Assembly: GCA_034436045.1 (NCBI GenBank) | Contig: DAOTVZ010000063.1 | Span: forward strand, 1-31,002 | Length of the DNA: 31,002 nucleotides | Reading direction: 5' to 3' | Origin: H111-94 sp034436045 | Lineage (GTDB): Bacteria > Chloroflexota > Ktedonobacteria > Ktedonobacterales > Ktedonobacteraceae | Shown here: piece after piece, positions 7,473 to 15,575 of the stretch | How positions within the stretch are numbered: position 1 is the stretch's first letter | Layout of the letters: each line of letters starts with the position of its first letter | The notes under the pieces: generated by a model | What the model saw: the letters and a program-made list of their open reading frames with translations, nothing else | What the model was told of the DNA's origin: nothing | Database searches by the model: none | Position numbers and translations under genes: made by a program

Positions 7473-8137
7473 AATGATAGCTCCAATGTTGGTGATCGGT
7501 TTTTAGATAAAAAATAAGGATGATAGTAAAATGCTTCGTATCTTTCCCCGTCGTGCAGGTTTATATGTATACGTGTCCTCAACGGTCTACTAACTGATAC
7601 AACGCATAAACTGATCAGGAAAGTTTCATCAGATACTTTCAGTACTGCTGATGAGGTTATGTAGATAGGAAGCCTCCGGTGCATACCGATAGCGAAACAG
7701 GATGATACTGGATGAAACACGTTGCGTGAAAAGGGCGTGTTTCAGGTGTCTCAGTATGTCTGGATGATGTAGTGTAAGGTATTGAAGAGGTACTAGGAAG
7801 TGGTGTGGGATAATGTGCCAGAGCGGAATCAGGCGATGGCAGATGGGCCCTGTACAGGCTGGAATCATTATTATGACGCTGATTACGGCGTTATTTCACC
7901 TATATCTGTCAACGCGACCGGCAGGGGAGCTTCGGATATGGTTTTGTAACTATTCAGACAGGGTAAAGTCAGGAAGAACAGGATTCTCCAGTAAAACCTG
8001 CTCCAAAGCTGTCAGCAGAGCCAGCCCTTGTTTGTGTAAAGTCGAAAGATAGCCTAGGATGTGATGTGACACAAACAGATGCTGTGATCAAGCGCAGGAA
8101 GATCAAAGGGAAAGAGCATGGGCTTGCAAGAGATTCG
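7473..8137. other. Gene-poor stretch with scraps of coding sequence
   Basis: No convincing complete gene is seen in these 665 bases. On the plus strand, a frame ending at 8052 contains the hydrophobic stretch GIIIMTLITALFHLYLS from an ATG at 7843; it looks like the start of a small membrane protein that then runs into unrelated sequence. On the minus strand a coding-like frame lies at 7950-8087. An imperfect CATCAG/CTGATG repeat occurs near 7627-7653. I read the region as decayed genes. Confidence 0.4.
7950..8087 (-). pseudogene. Possible C-terminal gene remnant
   Basis: An open frame of 45 codons without a start reads LFVSHHILGYLSTLHKQG followed by LALLTALEQVLLENPVLPDF and ends at a TAG. 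The amphipathic, protein-like composition suggests the end of a real gene whose front is gone; a TGA at 8088-8090 blocks it upstream. I cannot name the family. Confidence 0.3.
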
Positions 8138-8941
8138 TCACCGGTTGACCTCTTCCGGCAATTCATACCAGGCCATGCGCCTTCCCACTATCGCACGCAA
8201 GCGCCAGCCCATTGACTTTGGTGTCTCTTCTAGCATACGCTGAAGTTCCTCACCTCGTCTGCTCACAAGCTCGGCCTCTTCAGTACTCAGTAGTTCAGGT
8301 GCAAAATGCCTTATCTGCACCAGGTTATCATTGACCGTCGTAAACCAGCCCCAATCTCGCCCACATAGTTGCGTGATGATACTACCATCCAGTTCCTCAC
8401 CCGGTTGCGTTGAGGATCGTACCGGCGCAAAATCGAGCAGCAGTGCGAGGATATCCTGGATATCCTTTGCATTCAGTTGCACGATCTGGAGCTTTGTTAA
8501 CAACAAATCTGCTGGACTGAGCGTCAATGGGTGAAGATGCAAGCGCTGTTTGAGCGGCAGTTTGTGGCACATCTCGAAACTGCCTACAAAGATATCAACC
8601 TGCCGTGCGCGTGACTCATCATAGAACAGTAGCCGTTTTTCTCCGTGCAGAGCATTGAAACGGCGATTGGCTGAATAGCCACTGGTGGTAAGCATGCTGG
8701 TGAGAGCATGCGCTTGCTTGTTCATCACCACAAAGTCAAGATCGGCATAGTGGCGAGTGAGCGAACGATGCTTGGCATGCGGGCAACGCAACTGGATGGC
8801 AATACCCCCCAGCACCCGCAGAACAATCCCTTTTGCGTGTGCCAACGCGATCAAACGTTGTGCTTCTTCCGGCCCTGCTTCGAGGGTTTGTGAATCAGGG
8901 CTATGGAGATTACTGATATGGATATTTGATTCTGGATTCAT
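8138..8941 (-). CDS. Nucleotidyltransferase-like protein (AbiEii/MNT-type fold)
   Basis: A 267-residue soluble protein. The segment LRVLGGIAIQLRCP (GG at residues 45-46) followed by YADLDFVVM (DLD at 67-69) and later ARQVDIFVG has the layout of minimal nucleotidyltransferases: a G-G-x-A helix, a D-x-D metal pair and a third Asp on a strand. These proteins are common as bacterial nucleotidyltransferases of the AbiEii/AbiGii type. The start was set at the ATG at 8941, which has AAAGGA six bases upstream, rather than the more distal ATG at 8977. The second half (LSPADLLLTKLQIVQLNAKDIQDILALL) is typical of this family. No partner antitoxin gene is adjacent, so it stands alone. Its cellular role is unknown. 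Confidence 0.7.
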   Translation of the reverse strand: MNPESNIHISNLHSPDSQTLEAGPEEAQRLIALAHAKGIVLRVLGGIAIQLRCPHAKHRSLTRHYADLDFVVMNKQAHALTSMLTTSGYSANRRFNALHGEKRLLFYDESRARQVDIFVGSFEMCHKLPLKQRLHLHPLTLSPADLLLTKLQIVQLNAKDIQDILALLLDFAPVRSSTQPGEELDGSIITQLCGRDWGWFTTVNDNLVQIRHFAPELLSTEEAELVSRRGEELQRMLEETPKSMGWRLRAIVGRRMAWYELPEEVNR

Positions 8942-9214
8942 AAGGTATCCTTTATGTAGTATGTAAGAAAGCCTCATGTTAAGCGTGTAATATTACTTTT
9001 TCCCTTTCGTGGAGCTAGCACAACCAGAACAGCTTTTGATGTTCTTATTCCAACGAAACGCTCCTGATGTGTATGTGTAACACTGCAAGTCCTTCTTTCG
9101 TTCATCCAGGATAATAGGCAATGTCGGTACATGGCATTGAAAGAAGTAGAGTGACCATGTCTGATGCCAGAAATCAACGCAGCCTGGAACGGCTGGAAAA
9201 CTGGTACGCCAGAC

Positions 9215-9243
9215 TTGACAGCAACGAAATTATTAGCTATAGT
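9215..9243 (+). promoter_or_regulatory. Near-consensus sigma-70 promoter of the deoR-like gene
   Basis: TTGACA (9215-9220), exactly 17 bases, then TATAGT (9238-9243). This is the best promoter match in the window. It lies about 80 bases before the regulator start and probably drives the catabolic cluster. The -10 box runs into TATAGTATACATA, whose GTATAC centre could be an operator. Confidence 0.72.
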
Positions 9244-9324
9244 ATACATAATAAATCAATGGCAGTCAATGTATTTTGTGAAAAGTTGTTTTTTCTTGTA
9301 GCATAGTAATGAAGGGCAGTCACT

Positions 9325-10140
9325 ATGTTGGCAAGTGAGCGCAGGAAGCGGATTCTAGAGCGTGTAGCTGAACGTCAATCCATTGAGACGCAAGCACTGG
9401 CGGATGAGCTTGGCGTTTCAGAGATGACGATTCGCCGTGATATTAAGCGCTTAGAGCAAGACGGCTTTTTACGTCAGACCTACGGCGGAGCTACTGCCCA
9501 GATCACCAAAAGTATAGAACTGGGATTTAACAGCCGGGCACTGCAATACTCTGCACAAAAGCGCCTGATTGGTATGTATGCGGCCCAGTTGATTGAGCCT
9601 GGGCAAACGCTCTTTCTTGGTGAAGGGACCACGACCTCACAATTTGCCCAGTTTTTGCCCCCTCATCCTCGCTTGCTGGTCATCACCGCGTCTCTCTCAC
9701 ATGCCAGCTTATTGGCCTCGCGTAACATCAATGTGATTGTTGTGGGTGGTAAATTACATGTTGATGAATTGACCATGACTGGCTCTATAGCTGAGGCGAC
9801 TCTCCAACGTTTTTACGCAGACCTCTGTGTGCTGGGGACGGCAGGAATCGACCCGGAGGTGGGGGTGACAGAACTGGATTACGAAGTGGCTTCTCTCCAT
9901 CGCTTAATGATAGAGCGTGCGAGCAAAGTATTCATGCTAGCCGACCATAGCAAACTCGGCTTTCGAGCGCCTGCGGTAGTGGCTCCTGCTTCTATGGTGA
10001 GCATGCTAGTCACAGATCAGGATGCTCCCCCGACCGTAGTTGAGCAATTACGAGCCTGTGGTATGGAAACAGTGCAGGTAAAGCGGACTGATGCCAGAAA
10101 AGATAGTGCTCCCCCTGTAGATGAGAGGCTTACAGTATAG
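9325..10140 (+). CDS. DeoR/GlpR family transcriptional regulator
   Basis: Cytosolic regulator of 271 residues. The N-terminal winged helix shows the DeoR signature: ERRKRILERVAERQSIETQALADELGVSEMTIRRDIKRLEQDGFLRQTYGG (shown here in part as EMTIRRDIKRLE). The C-terminal part is the DeoR sensor domain, related to ribose-5-phosphate isomerase, with GTAGIDPEVGVTE and the LADHSKLG motif that binds sugar phosphates in this family. Length is normal. It sits at the head of a cluster with permease, kinase and dehydrogenase genes, so it most likely controls them in response to a phosphorylated intermediate. It is preceded by a near-consensus promoter. Confidence 0.93.
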   Translation: MLASERRKRILERVAERQSIETQALADELGVSEMTIRRDIKRLEQDGFLRQTYGGATAQITKSIELGFNSRALQYSAQKRLIGMYAAQLIEPGQTLFLGEGTTTSQFAQFLPPHPRLLVITASLSHASLLASRNINVIVVGGKLHVDELTMTGSIAEATLQRFYADLCVLGTAGIDPEVGVTELDYEVASLHRLMIERASKVFMLADHSKLGFRAPAVVAPASMVSMLVTDQDAPPTVVEQLRACGMETVQVKRTDARKDSAPPVDERLTV

Positions 10141-10162
10141 TCCTGCAAATCTTGGAGCGAGT

Positions 10163-10543
10163 ATGGCAATGACGATTGGTTGTGAGATACTTAGCCTGGA
10201 TTGGTCAAAATCGATGCAGAGGTATATGCTATGTGAAGGGGGCAAAGATGAGTTAGTGCGACGTATTGATCTTTTAACGGCGCAGATCGAGCCGCCTGAA
10301 ACACTTATTCAGCATTGCTATGTTCTTCTTTTCCAGAGCATGCTGGATGGCGTACCGGAATTAGATGTATTGCTTAGGAGGCAAACCTGTTTGGGGCAGA
10401 CGAGCTTCGAACGTGTTGACTCAATGACCGTTCATGCAGCTATCAGGTGTTACCTGCCGTTCGTGGGTCTGCACGGTACATACACGAAGCTCACACTCCA
10501 AACTATATCTGCACAGAAGCATTTTGTACTGGAAAGGAGGTGA
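10163..10543 (+). CDS. Hypothetical protein, 126 residues
   Basis: Starts at the ATG at 10163 with GGAG five bases upstream, 22 bases after the regulator stop. The sequence (MAMTIGCEILSLDWSKSMQRY..., later ELDVLLRRQTCLGQTSFERVD) is soluble, has no membrane segment or recognisable motif, and contains five Cys residues. It lies between the regulator and a hairpin that precedes the permease gene. Its end coincides with AAAGGAGGTGATG, an almost perfect anti-ribosomal sequence with no long frame after it. It could be a real cluster-specific protein or a decaying frame; I do not recognise it. Confidence 0.4.
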   Translation: MAMTIGCEILSLDWSKSMQRYMLCEGGKDELVRRIDLLTAQIEPPETLIQHCYVLLFQSMLDGVPELDVLLRRQTCLGQTSFERVDSMTVHAAIRCYLPFVGLHGTYTKLTLQTISAQKHFVLERR

Positions 10544-10555
10544 TGTTTGCTTTTT

Positions 10556-10599
10556 GATGAAACATGCTCATTTTTAGCTGAGAGCATGTATAGTTCATC
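10556..10599 (+). promoter_or_regulatory. Hairpin in the leader of the permease gene
   Basis: ACATGCTC (10562-10569) pairs perfectly with GAGCATGT (10582-10589) around a 12-base loop. An outer stem GATGAA (10556-10561) / TTCATC (10594-10599) extends it across a 4-base bulge. It begins just after an AAAGGAGGTG sequence and lies some 60 bases before the permease ATG. It has no trailing T-run, so a processing or attenuation element is more likely than a simple terminator. Confidence 0.45.
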
Positions 10600-10661
10600 G
10601 TAGGTACGTTGGTTTGCAGGCATACTCTGCTTGTGTCTGTCTAGTGAACTAGGAGAAACAG

Positions 10662-12251
10662 ATGTCTACGGTCACAGGATCATCTTCAAAGGGTTCCGGC
10701 TCGCCAACCACATTTGTGCGCAATGCAACGGGACTGGTGCGTGAACTCTCTCCTTTTGATGCCTTCAACCTGGTTTTCTCTGCTGTTCTCATCCCGGTGG
10801 GCATCACCCAGGTTCTTTCGTTTGCGCCGACATTTTGGCCGCGGGCCAATATCTTACTGTCATTTTTGTTTTCCATTCCCCTGGTGTTTTGTTTTGGCCT
10901 GGTCTACCTCTTCTTCACCGTAGCTATGCCACGTTCCGGCGGGGATTACGTCTGGGTCAGTCGGGTGCTGGGGCCTGGCATTGGTTTTCTGACCAATCTC
11001 TCTCTCACATTTGTCTTCACAACCTGGATTTCGTTCAACTTTACCACCATGATGACCTTGATGCTGCCCAGCCTGGCCTATGTTGCTGGCTTCCCATGGA
11101 ATCCCAGTCCTCTGACCCAGTTTCTTATCGCTACCGTTTTGACTGCTGCGTTTGCGGCTTTAATGATTCTGGGGACAAAGCGCGTAGCCCGCTACATGGC
11201 CGTGACCTTCGCTATCGTCTGGCTAGGAATGCTTATCTGGTTCATTGGTCTAGCTATTACGGGGCATACGGCTTTTGTTGCCAACTTTAATGCTCATGGC
11301 GGGATGACCATCAGTCAGGTCATTCATGTAGCCAGTAAAGCGGGCTATGCGCCAGGAAATGGCATTGACTGGGCCGGAACCATCTTCGCCATGATCTATG
11401 CCTTTCAGGTCTTTACGGGCTTTCAGTGGACAGGTTACTTTGCAGGTGAGATCAAAAATGTGCGACGGACGGCGACAACCTCGATCATGGGAGCACTTGT
11501 GATCAGTGCTGTCCTCTATGTATTGGCGACTGCGCTAGTCTACTATACCTACGGATTCTCGGATTTCGGGTCTCTTGTCTACCTTGGCTTCAATACTACG
11601 CATTCGCCGCTCGCTTTCGCGCCTTACCTGCCATCGCTGGTGAAATTTCTGTCCTTGCCAGGCTTCTTGCAGGTCTTTGTTGCTGCTTGTTTTGTTCTGT
11701 CTGTCCTCTGGTGGACTCCTACCGGTTTTCTCATTGCCACACGCAACCTTTTTGCCTGGTCGTTTGATCGTTTAGCACCATCTGCTGTGGCAGAAGTGAA
11801 TGAGCATTTGCATACTCCGCTCATTGCGACTGTTATTGTGGCCATCTGGATCGAGTTCCTGAACTATATGAACGTCTATCAGGGACTGAGTGCCTTGTTA
11901 ATCAACGTGATAGCGGTGATGGCACTTGCCTTTATAGCTGTAGCTGTTGCAGCGATTATCATGCCGTACACACGGCCACATCTCTTCAATGAGGCACCCA
12001 CGATGGTGCGGGCGAAGGTGGCAAGTGTTCCCTGGCTTACCATTGCTGGCGTGATCATGCTGGTGAGTTGGGCGTTCGTCCTTTATGTTGCCTTTACAAC
12101 AACAGTTTTTGGGCAAATCAGTGTGCTGTCGATGATAGAGGCATTCGCCGTTCCCATGATAGGTGTGATCTACTACCTGGTGGTGCGCTATGTGCGAAAG
12201 CGGCAAGGTATTCAGTTGAAAGCAGCATTCCAGGAGATACCCCCGGAGTAG
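10662..12251 (+). CDS. APC family permease
   Basis: A 529-residue inner-membrane transporter with about 12 hydrophobic segments. The motif PRSGGDYVWVSRVLGPG near residue 90 is the signature of the amino acid-polyamine-organocation superfamily, and the first helix region SPFDAFNLVFSAVLIPVG has the unwound-helix pattern of these carriers. The start ATG follows AGGAG by six bases. It lies in a cluster with a sugar kinase, an SDR and a BtpA-family protein, which is unusual: sugars are more often brought in by ABC, PTS or MFS systems. This suggests a nitrogen-containing or otherwise atypical substrate, but that is inference. The short N-terminal Ser/Gly-rich tail is cytoplasmic. Confidence 0.9.
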   Translation: MSTVTGSSSKGSGSPTTFVRNATGLVRELSPFDAFNLVFSAVLIPVGITQVLSFAPTFWPRANILLSFLFSIPLVFCFGLVYLFFTVAMPRSGGDYVWVSRVLGPGIGFLTNLSLTFVFTTWISFNFTTMMTLMLPSLAYVAGFPWNPSPLTQFLIATVLTAAFAALMILGTKRVARYMAVTFAIVWLGMLIWFIGLAITGHTAFVANFNAHGGMTISQVIHVASKAGYAPGNGIDWAGTIFAMIYAFQVFTGFQWTGYFAGEIKNVRRTATTSIMGALVISAVLYVLATALVYYTYGFSDFGSLVYLGFNTTHSPLAFAPYLPSLVKFLSLPGFLQVFVAACFVLSVLWWTPTGFLIATRNLFAWSFDRLAPSAVAEVNEHLHTPLIATVIVAIWIEFLNYMNVYQGLSALLINVIAVMALAFIAVAVAAIIMPYTRPHLFNEAPTMVRAKVASVPWLTIAGVIMLVSWAFVLYVAFTTTVFGQISVLSMIEAFAVPMIGVIYYLVVRYVRKRQGIQLKAAFQEIPPE

Positions 12252-12332
12252 CCGATGTCTTCTGGTAGGGCGTATACTACCTGCAAGGCTTCGTTCATCT
12301 TCAGTTCTACTTGAACCAGGGAGATTCTTGAT

Positions 12333-13175
12333 ATGCCTAACATCAGTAACGATCATCAGGGCGTCATGGAAGAGCTTTTCGGGCGTCGCAAACCAGTTAT
12401 TGCAATGATGCACCTACTTCCTTTACCGGGGCGTCCATTGTATGACAGGGCAGGAGGGGTAAGAGCCATTGCTGAGGCACTCCGCCGTGATCTGGATATA
12501 TTGCAGGAAGGAGGAGTGGACGGCCTGCTATTCTGTAATGAGGGAGATCGTCCCTATCCGCTGCGTACCGACCGTGCGTCCATTGCTGCAATGGCAGCGG
12601 TGATTGGCGAGCTACGCCCGCATATCTGGTTGCCCTACGGGGTTGACCTGTTGTGGGATCCTATGGCCGCGCTGGCTGTTGCACAGGCCGTGCGAGCCAG
12701 TTTTGTACGTGAGGTGTTCACAGGCGTCTACGACAGTGACATGGGTTTGTGGCATCCCGATGCGGCTACCGCACTGGATTATCGCTGCCAGATTGGAGGG
12801 GAGCATATTCGTCTCTTCTTTAATATCGAGCCGGAATTTGCCCGACCACTGGCGCAACGGCCCATCGGAGTTCTGGCCCGCAGCGTTGTCGTGTCCTCAC
12901 TGGCTGATGCGATCCTTATTTCTGGCCCGATGGCGGGTGCTGAAGTGAATCTGTCACACATTCGGGAAGCTAAAGCGGCGGTTCCTGCGACGCCTGTGCT
13001 GGCCAATACGGGGGTAAAGATCGAAACGGTGCGTGCGACGTTGAGTATAGCGGATGGTGTTATTGTCGGGACAGGTTTGAAATCTGAGGGCTACACCTGG
13101 AATCCGGTTGACCCGGAGCGTGTGCGGCGTTTTATGGAAGAGGTGCGAGTGGCACGTGAACAGGGTGAGGACTGA
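12333..13175 (+). CDS. BtpA/SgcQ family protein (TIM-barrel, putative nucleosidase-like)
   Basis: A 280-residue cytosolic protein of the BtpA family, which includes E. coli SgcQ. The family start KPVIAMMHLLPLPGRP, the repeated-barrel stretch GGVDGLLFCNEGDRPY and the C-terminal glycine-rich phosphate-type loop DGVIVGTGLKSEG are all present. SgcQ lies in a cryptic sugar operon with a DeoR regulator, echoed here, and is only predicted to be a nucleosidase; the reaction of the family is not established in general. The gene ends two bases before the FGGY kinase start, so the pair is coupled. It has a weak ribosome site (GGGAGA, 8 bases). Confidence 0.86.
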   Translation: MPNISNDHQGVMEELFGRRKPVIAMMHLLPLPGRPLYDRAGGVRAIAEALRRDLDILQEGGVDGLLFCNEGDRPYPLRTDRASIAAMAAVIGELRPHIWLPYGVDLLWDPMAALAVAQAVRASFVREVFTGVYDSDMGLWHPDAATALDYRCQIGGEHIRLFFNIEPEFARPLAQRPIGVLARSVVVSSLADAILISGPMAGAEVNLSHIREAKAAVPATPVLANTGVKIETVRATLSIADGVIVGTGLKSEGYTWNPVDPERVRRFMEEVRVAREQGED

Positions 13176-13177
13176 TC

Positions 13178-14674
13178 ATGGAGGCGACATACGTACTTGG
13201 TATTGATGTCGGTACGACTGCGCTCAAAGCGGTTGTGCTAGAGCGGGAGCGCGGTGTGGTTGCTCAGGCAGAGCGGCCTCACGAGTTGCTCTCGCCTTAC
13301 CCCGGCTGGGCTGAGGAGGAGCCAGGACACTGGTGGACTACAGTTGTCGAGGCTGTTCGAGAATTACTGCACAGTGTACCTGCTGCATATATTGCTGGCG
13401 TTGGTGTTTCAGGCATGGTTCCTGCGATGGTTCTGCTGGATTCCTCTGGCAGACCGCTTCGGCGCAGCATCCAGCAGAATGATGCGCGAACGGTCGTCGA
13501 AGTCGAGGAGCTACGAGCGGAGATTGATACGCAGGAGTTTTACGCGATTACCGGAGGTGTCCCTAACCAACAGAATATCGGGCCGAAGTGGCGCTGGCTG
13601 TTTAAGCACGAGCCAGAGGTGATAAAGCGAGTTGCTTCCTTGCTTGGCTCTTACGATTTCATTGTCTATCGTCTGACAGGTCAACTTTCTCTTGAGGAGA
13701 ACTGGGCAGTCGAGAGTGGGCTGTACGATGTGCGGCGGCATTGCTGGCATAGGCCATATCTGGAGCAGGCAAGGATCGATCCGCACATCCTTCCGCAGGT
13801 TCGGCATCCAACCGAGATTGTGGGTGGTATTAGCGTGGAGGGGGCCAGGCAGACAGGACTGAGAGAGGGAACGCCTGTTGTAGCGGGTAGTGCCGATCAT
13901 GTTGCTGCGGCGCTTGCTGCTGGCCTGACACAGCCCGGTGACGTATTGCTGAAATTTGGAGGAGCGGGCGATATTCTGTACTGCGACAGCCATCTTGACC
14001 CTGATCCACATTTCTACTTTGATTATCATGATGTTCCTGGGTTGACACTCATTAATGGTTGCATGGCGGCAAGCGGCTCGTTGGTCAAATGGTTTGCCAG
14101 GGAACTGACCGCCGGTATGTCTCTGGCGGCTCTTGATGCTGAAGCAGAGGCTATTCCTGCTGGTTCTGGTGGAATCGTTGCTTTACCTTATTTTTTAGGT
14201 GAGAAGACACCTCTTTTTGATGCAACTGCTCGCGGTGTTTTTGCTGGTGTGATGTTGCATCACACACGTGCGCATCTTTATCGCGCTGTGTTGGAAGCGG
14301 TGTGCTACGGATTTGCGCACCACCTTGCCGTGCTCCGTGAAGCTCATCGCCCCATCAGGTATCTGTATGCCAGCGATGGTGGCAGTCGGAGCAAGCTCTG
14401 GATGCAGATTGCAGCGGATGTGATGAATCAGCCAGTGCAGGTAGTTGGGGATGAGGTGAGTTCGGCACTCGGGGCAGCGTATGTGGCTGCAATGGGAACG
14501 GGTCTGTTTGATGATTGGACTGACATCCACCGTTTCATTGTTCAGGGGCCGCTCTATGAGCCTCATGCGAGGGAGGCCGAACGCTATTGCAAGGGCTTTG
14601 AACTCTACCGTGATCTCTACACGCGACTGCAAACGCTCTTGCCAGAACTGGGCAAACTAGATAGAACTAGATAG
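13178..14674 (+). CDS. FGGY family carbohydrate kinase (xylulokinase-like)
   Basis: A 498-residue cytosolic ATP-dependent kinase of sugars or polyols. It starts GIDVGTTALKAVVL (phosphate-binding loop), then GWAEEEPGHWW as in xylulokinases, VSGMVPAMVLLD, the catalytic-Asp region AGSADHVAAALAAG, the GGAGDILYC segment, and the C-terminal ATP site DGGSRSKLWMQIAADV followed by SSALGAAYVAAMG. Length is normal for FGGY kinases. Its ATG lies two bases after the BtpA stop, with GAGGA about 8 bases upstream in the preceding gene. The substrate is not predictable from sequence alone; it would phosphorylate what the permease imports or what the BtpA protein releases. Confidence 0.93.
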   Translation: MEATYVLGIDVGTTALKAVVLERERGVVAQAERPHELLSPYPGWAEEEPGHWWTTVVEAVRELLHSVPAAYIAGVGVSGMVPAMVLLDSSGRPLRRSIQQNDARTVVEVEELRAEIDTQEFYAITGGVPNQQNIGPKWRWLFKHEPEVIKRVASLLGSYDFIVYRLTGQLSLEENWAVESGLYDVRRHCWHRPYLEQARIDPHILPQVRHPTEIVGGISVEGARQTGLREGTPVVAGSADHVAAALAAGLTQPGDVLLKFGGAGDILYCDSHLDPDPHFYFDYHDVPGLTLINGCMAASGSLVKWFARELTAGMSLAALDAEAEAIPAGSGGIVALPYFLGEKTPLFDATARGVFAGVMLHHTRAHLYRAVLEAVCYGFAHHLAVLREAHRPIRYLYASDGGSRSKLWMQIAADVMNQPVQVVGDEVSSALGAAYVAAMGTGLFDDWTDIHRFIVQGPLYEPHAREAERYCKGFELYRDLYTRLQTLLPELGKLDRTR

Positions 14675-14752
14675 CACAGGGAAGATGGAAGGCAACATGA
14701 CTAGAATCCCAAGCTGGCCCCCTTTTTGTAGGAGTATGAAGGAGGAATATCT

Positions 14753-15538
14753 ATGCTACTTGCTGGTTTACGAGGATTTATTACGGGTGCAGGAACTGGC
14801 ATTGGTCGTGCTATTGCGTTAGAGATGGTTCGTGAGGGGGCAGACCTGTATATCACTGATCTTGATGGAGCATCGGCGCGACAGGTGGCAGGAGAGGCAG
14901 AACGTTTTCGAGAGGGAGCGCGTATTTTTGCTGGTCAGCTTGATGTGCGTGATGCTAGAGGGATTGCTGCCCAGGTTGAGGAGGCAGTGAATCGTCTTGG
15001 GGGTCTGGAACTGGCTGTCAATAATGCTGGTGTCTCATCTATGGCGAGGGTTGTTGATCTCACGGAAGATGATTGGAATTTCAACATGGATGTCAATGCG
15101 AAAGGAGTTTTTCTTTGTTGCCAGGCTGAGGTACGCTACTGGCTTGGTCAACGCTGTGGTGGTAGTATCGTCAATACTGCTTCGATGGCTGGGAAGAAAG
15201 CGGCACCTCTGCTGGCTCACTACTCGGCCTCGAAATTTGCAGTCATCGGCTTCACGCAGGCGCTGGCGCTCGAAACAGCAGGGCATGGGATTCGCGTCAA
15301 TGCTGTCTGCCCTGGCTATGTACGAACCTCCATGCAAGAGCGCGAAGTTATGTGGGAGGCAAAGCTTCGTGGCATGACACCCGATGAGGTGCGACAAGAT
15401 TACCTTCGTGCTATTCCATTAGGAAGGTTAGAGGAACCAGAGGATGTGGCGCGCGTGGTCGTGTTCCTGCTGAGTGATCGTGCCGCGTATATGACTGGGC
15501 AAGCTATTAATGTGACGGGTGGAGCTATCATGTTCTAG
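14753..15538 (+). CDS. SDR family NAD(P)-dependent oxidoreductase
   Basis: A 261-residue classical short-chain dehydrogenase. The cofactor loop TGAGTGIG is at residues 11-18, NNAG at 90-93, and the catalytic tetrad can be placed as Asn115, Ser144, Tyr157 and Lys161 (HYSASK). The acidic residue after strand 2 (ITDLD) suggests preference for NAD. The C-terminal signature GRLEEPEDVARVVVFLLSDRAAYMTGQAINVTGG is complete. Strong AAGGAGG seven bases before the ATG. It follows the kinase by 78 bases and precedes the phosphoesterase by 37, fitting one catabolic transcript in which it would oxidise or reduce a hydroxyl of the pathway intermediate. Confidence 0.94.
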   Translation: MLLAGLRGFITGAGTGIGRAIALEMVREGADLYITDLDGASARQVAGEAERFREGARIFAGQLDVRDARGIAAQVEEAVNRLGGLELAVNNAGVSSMARVVDLTEDDWNFNMDVNAKGVFLCCQAEVRYWLGQRCGGSIVNTASMAGKKAAPLLAHYSASKFAVIGFTQALALETAGHGIRVNAVCPGYVRTSMQEREVMWEAKLRGMTPDEVRQDYLRAIPLGRLEEPEDVARVVVFLLSDRAAYMTGQAINVTGGAIMF

Positions 15539-15575
15539 TGATAGTTACCTGGCTCAGAAGAGAGGAGAGGACGGG

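Noticed and set aside
9121..9306. 61-codon frame before the DeoR-like gene
   Set aside because: It covers the near-consensus promoter, lacks a convincing ribosome site and has no protein-like pattern.
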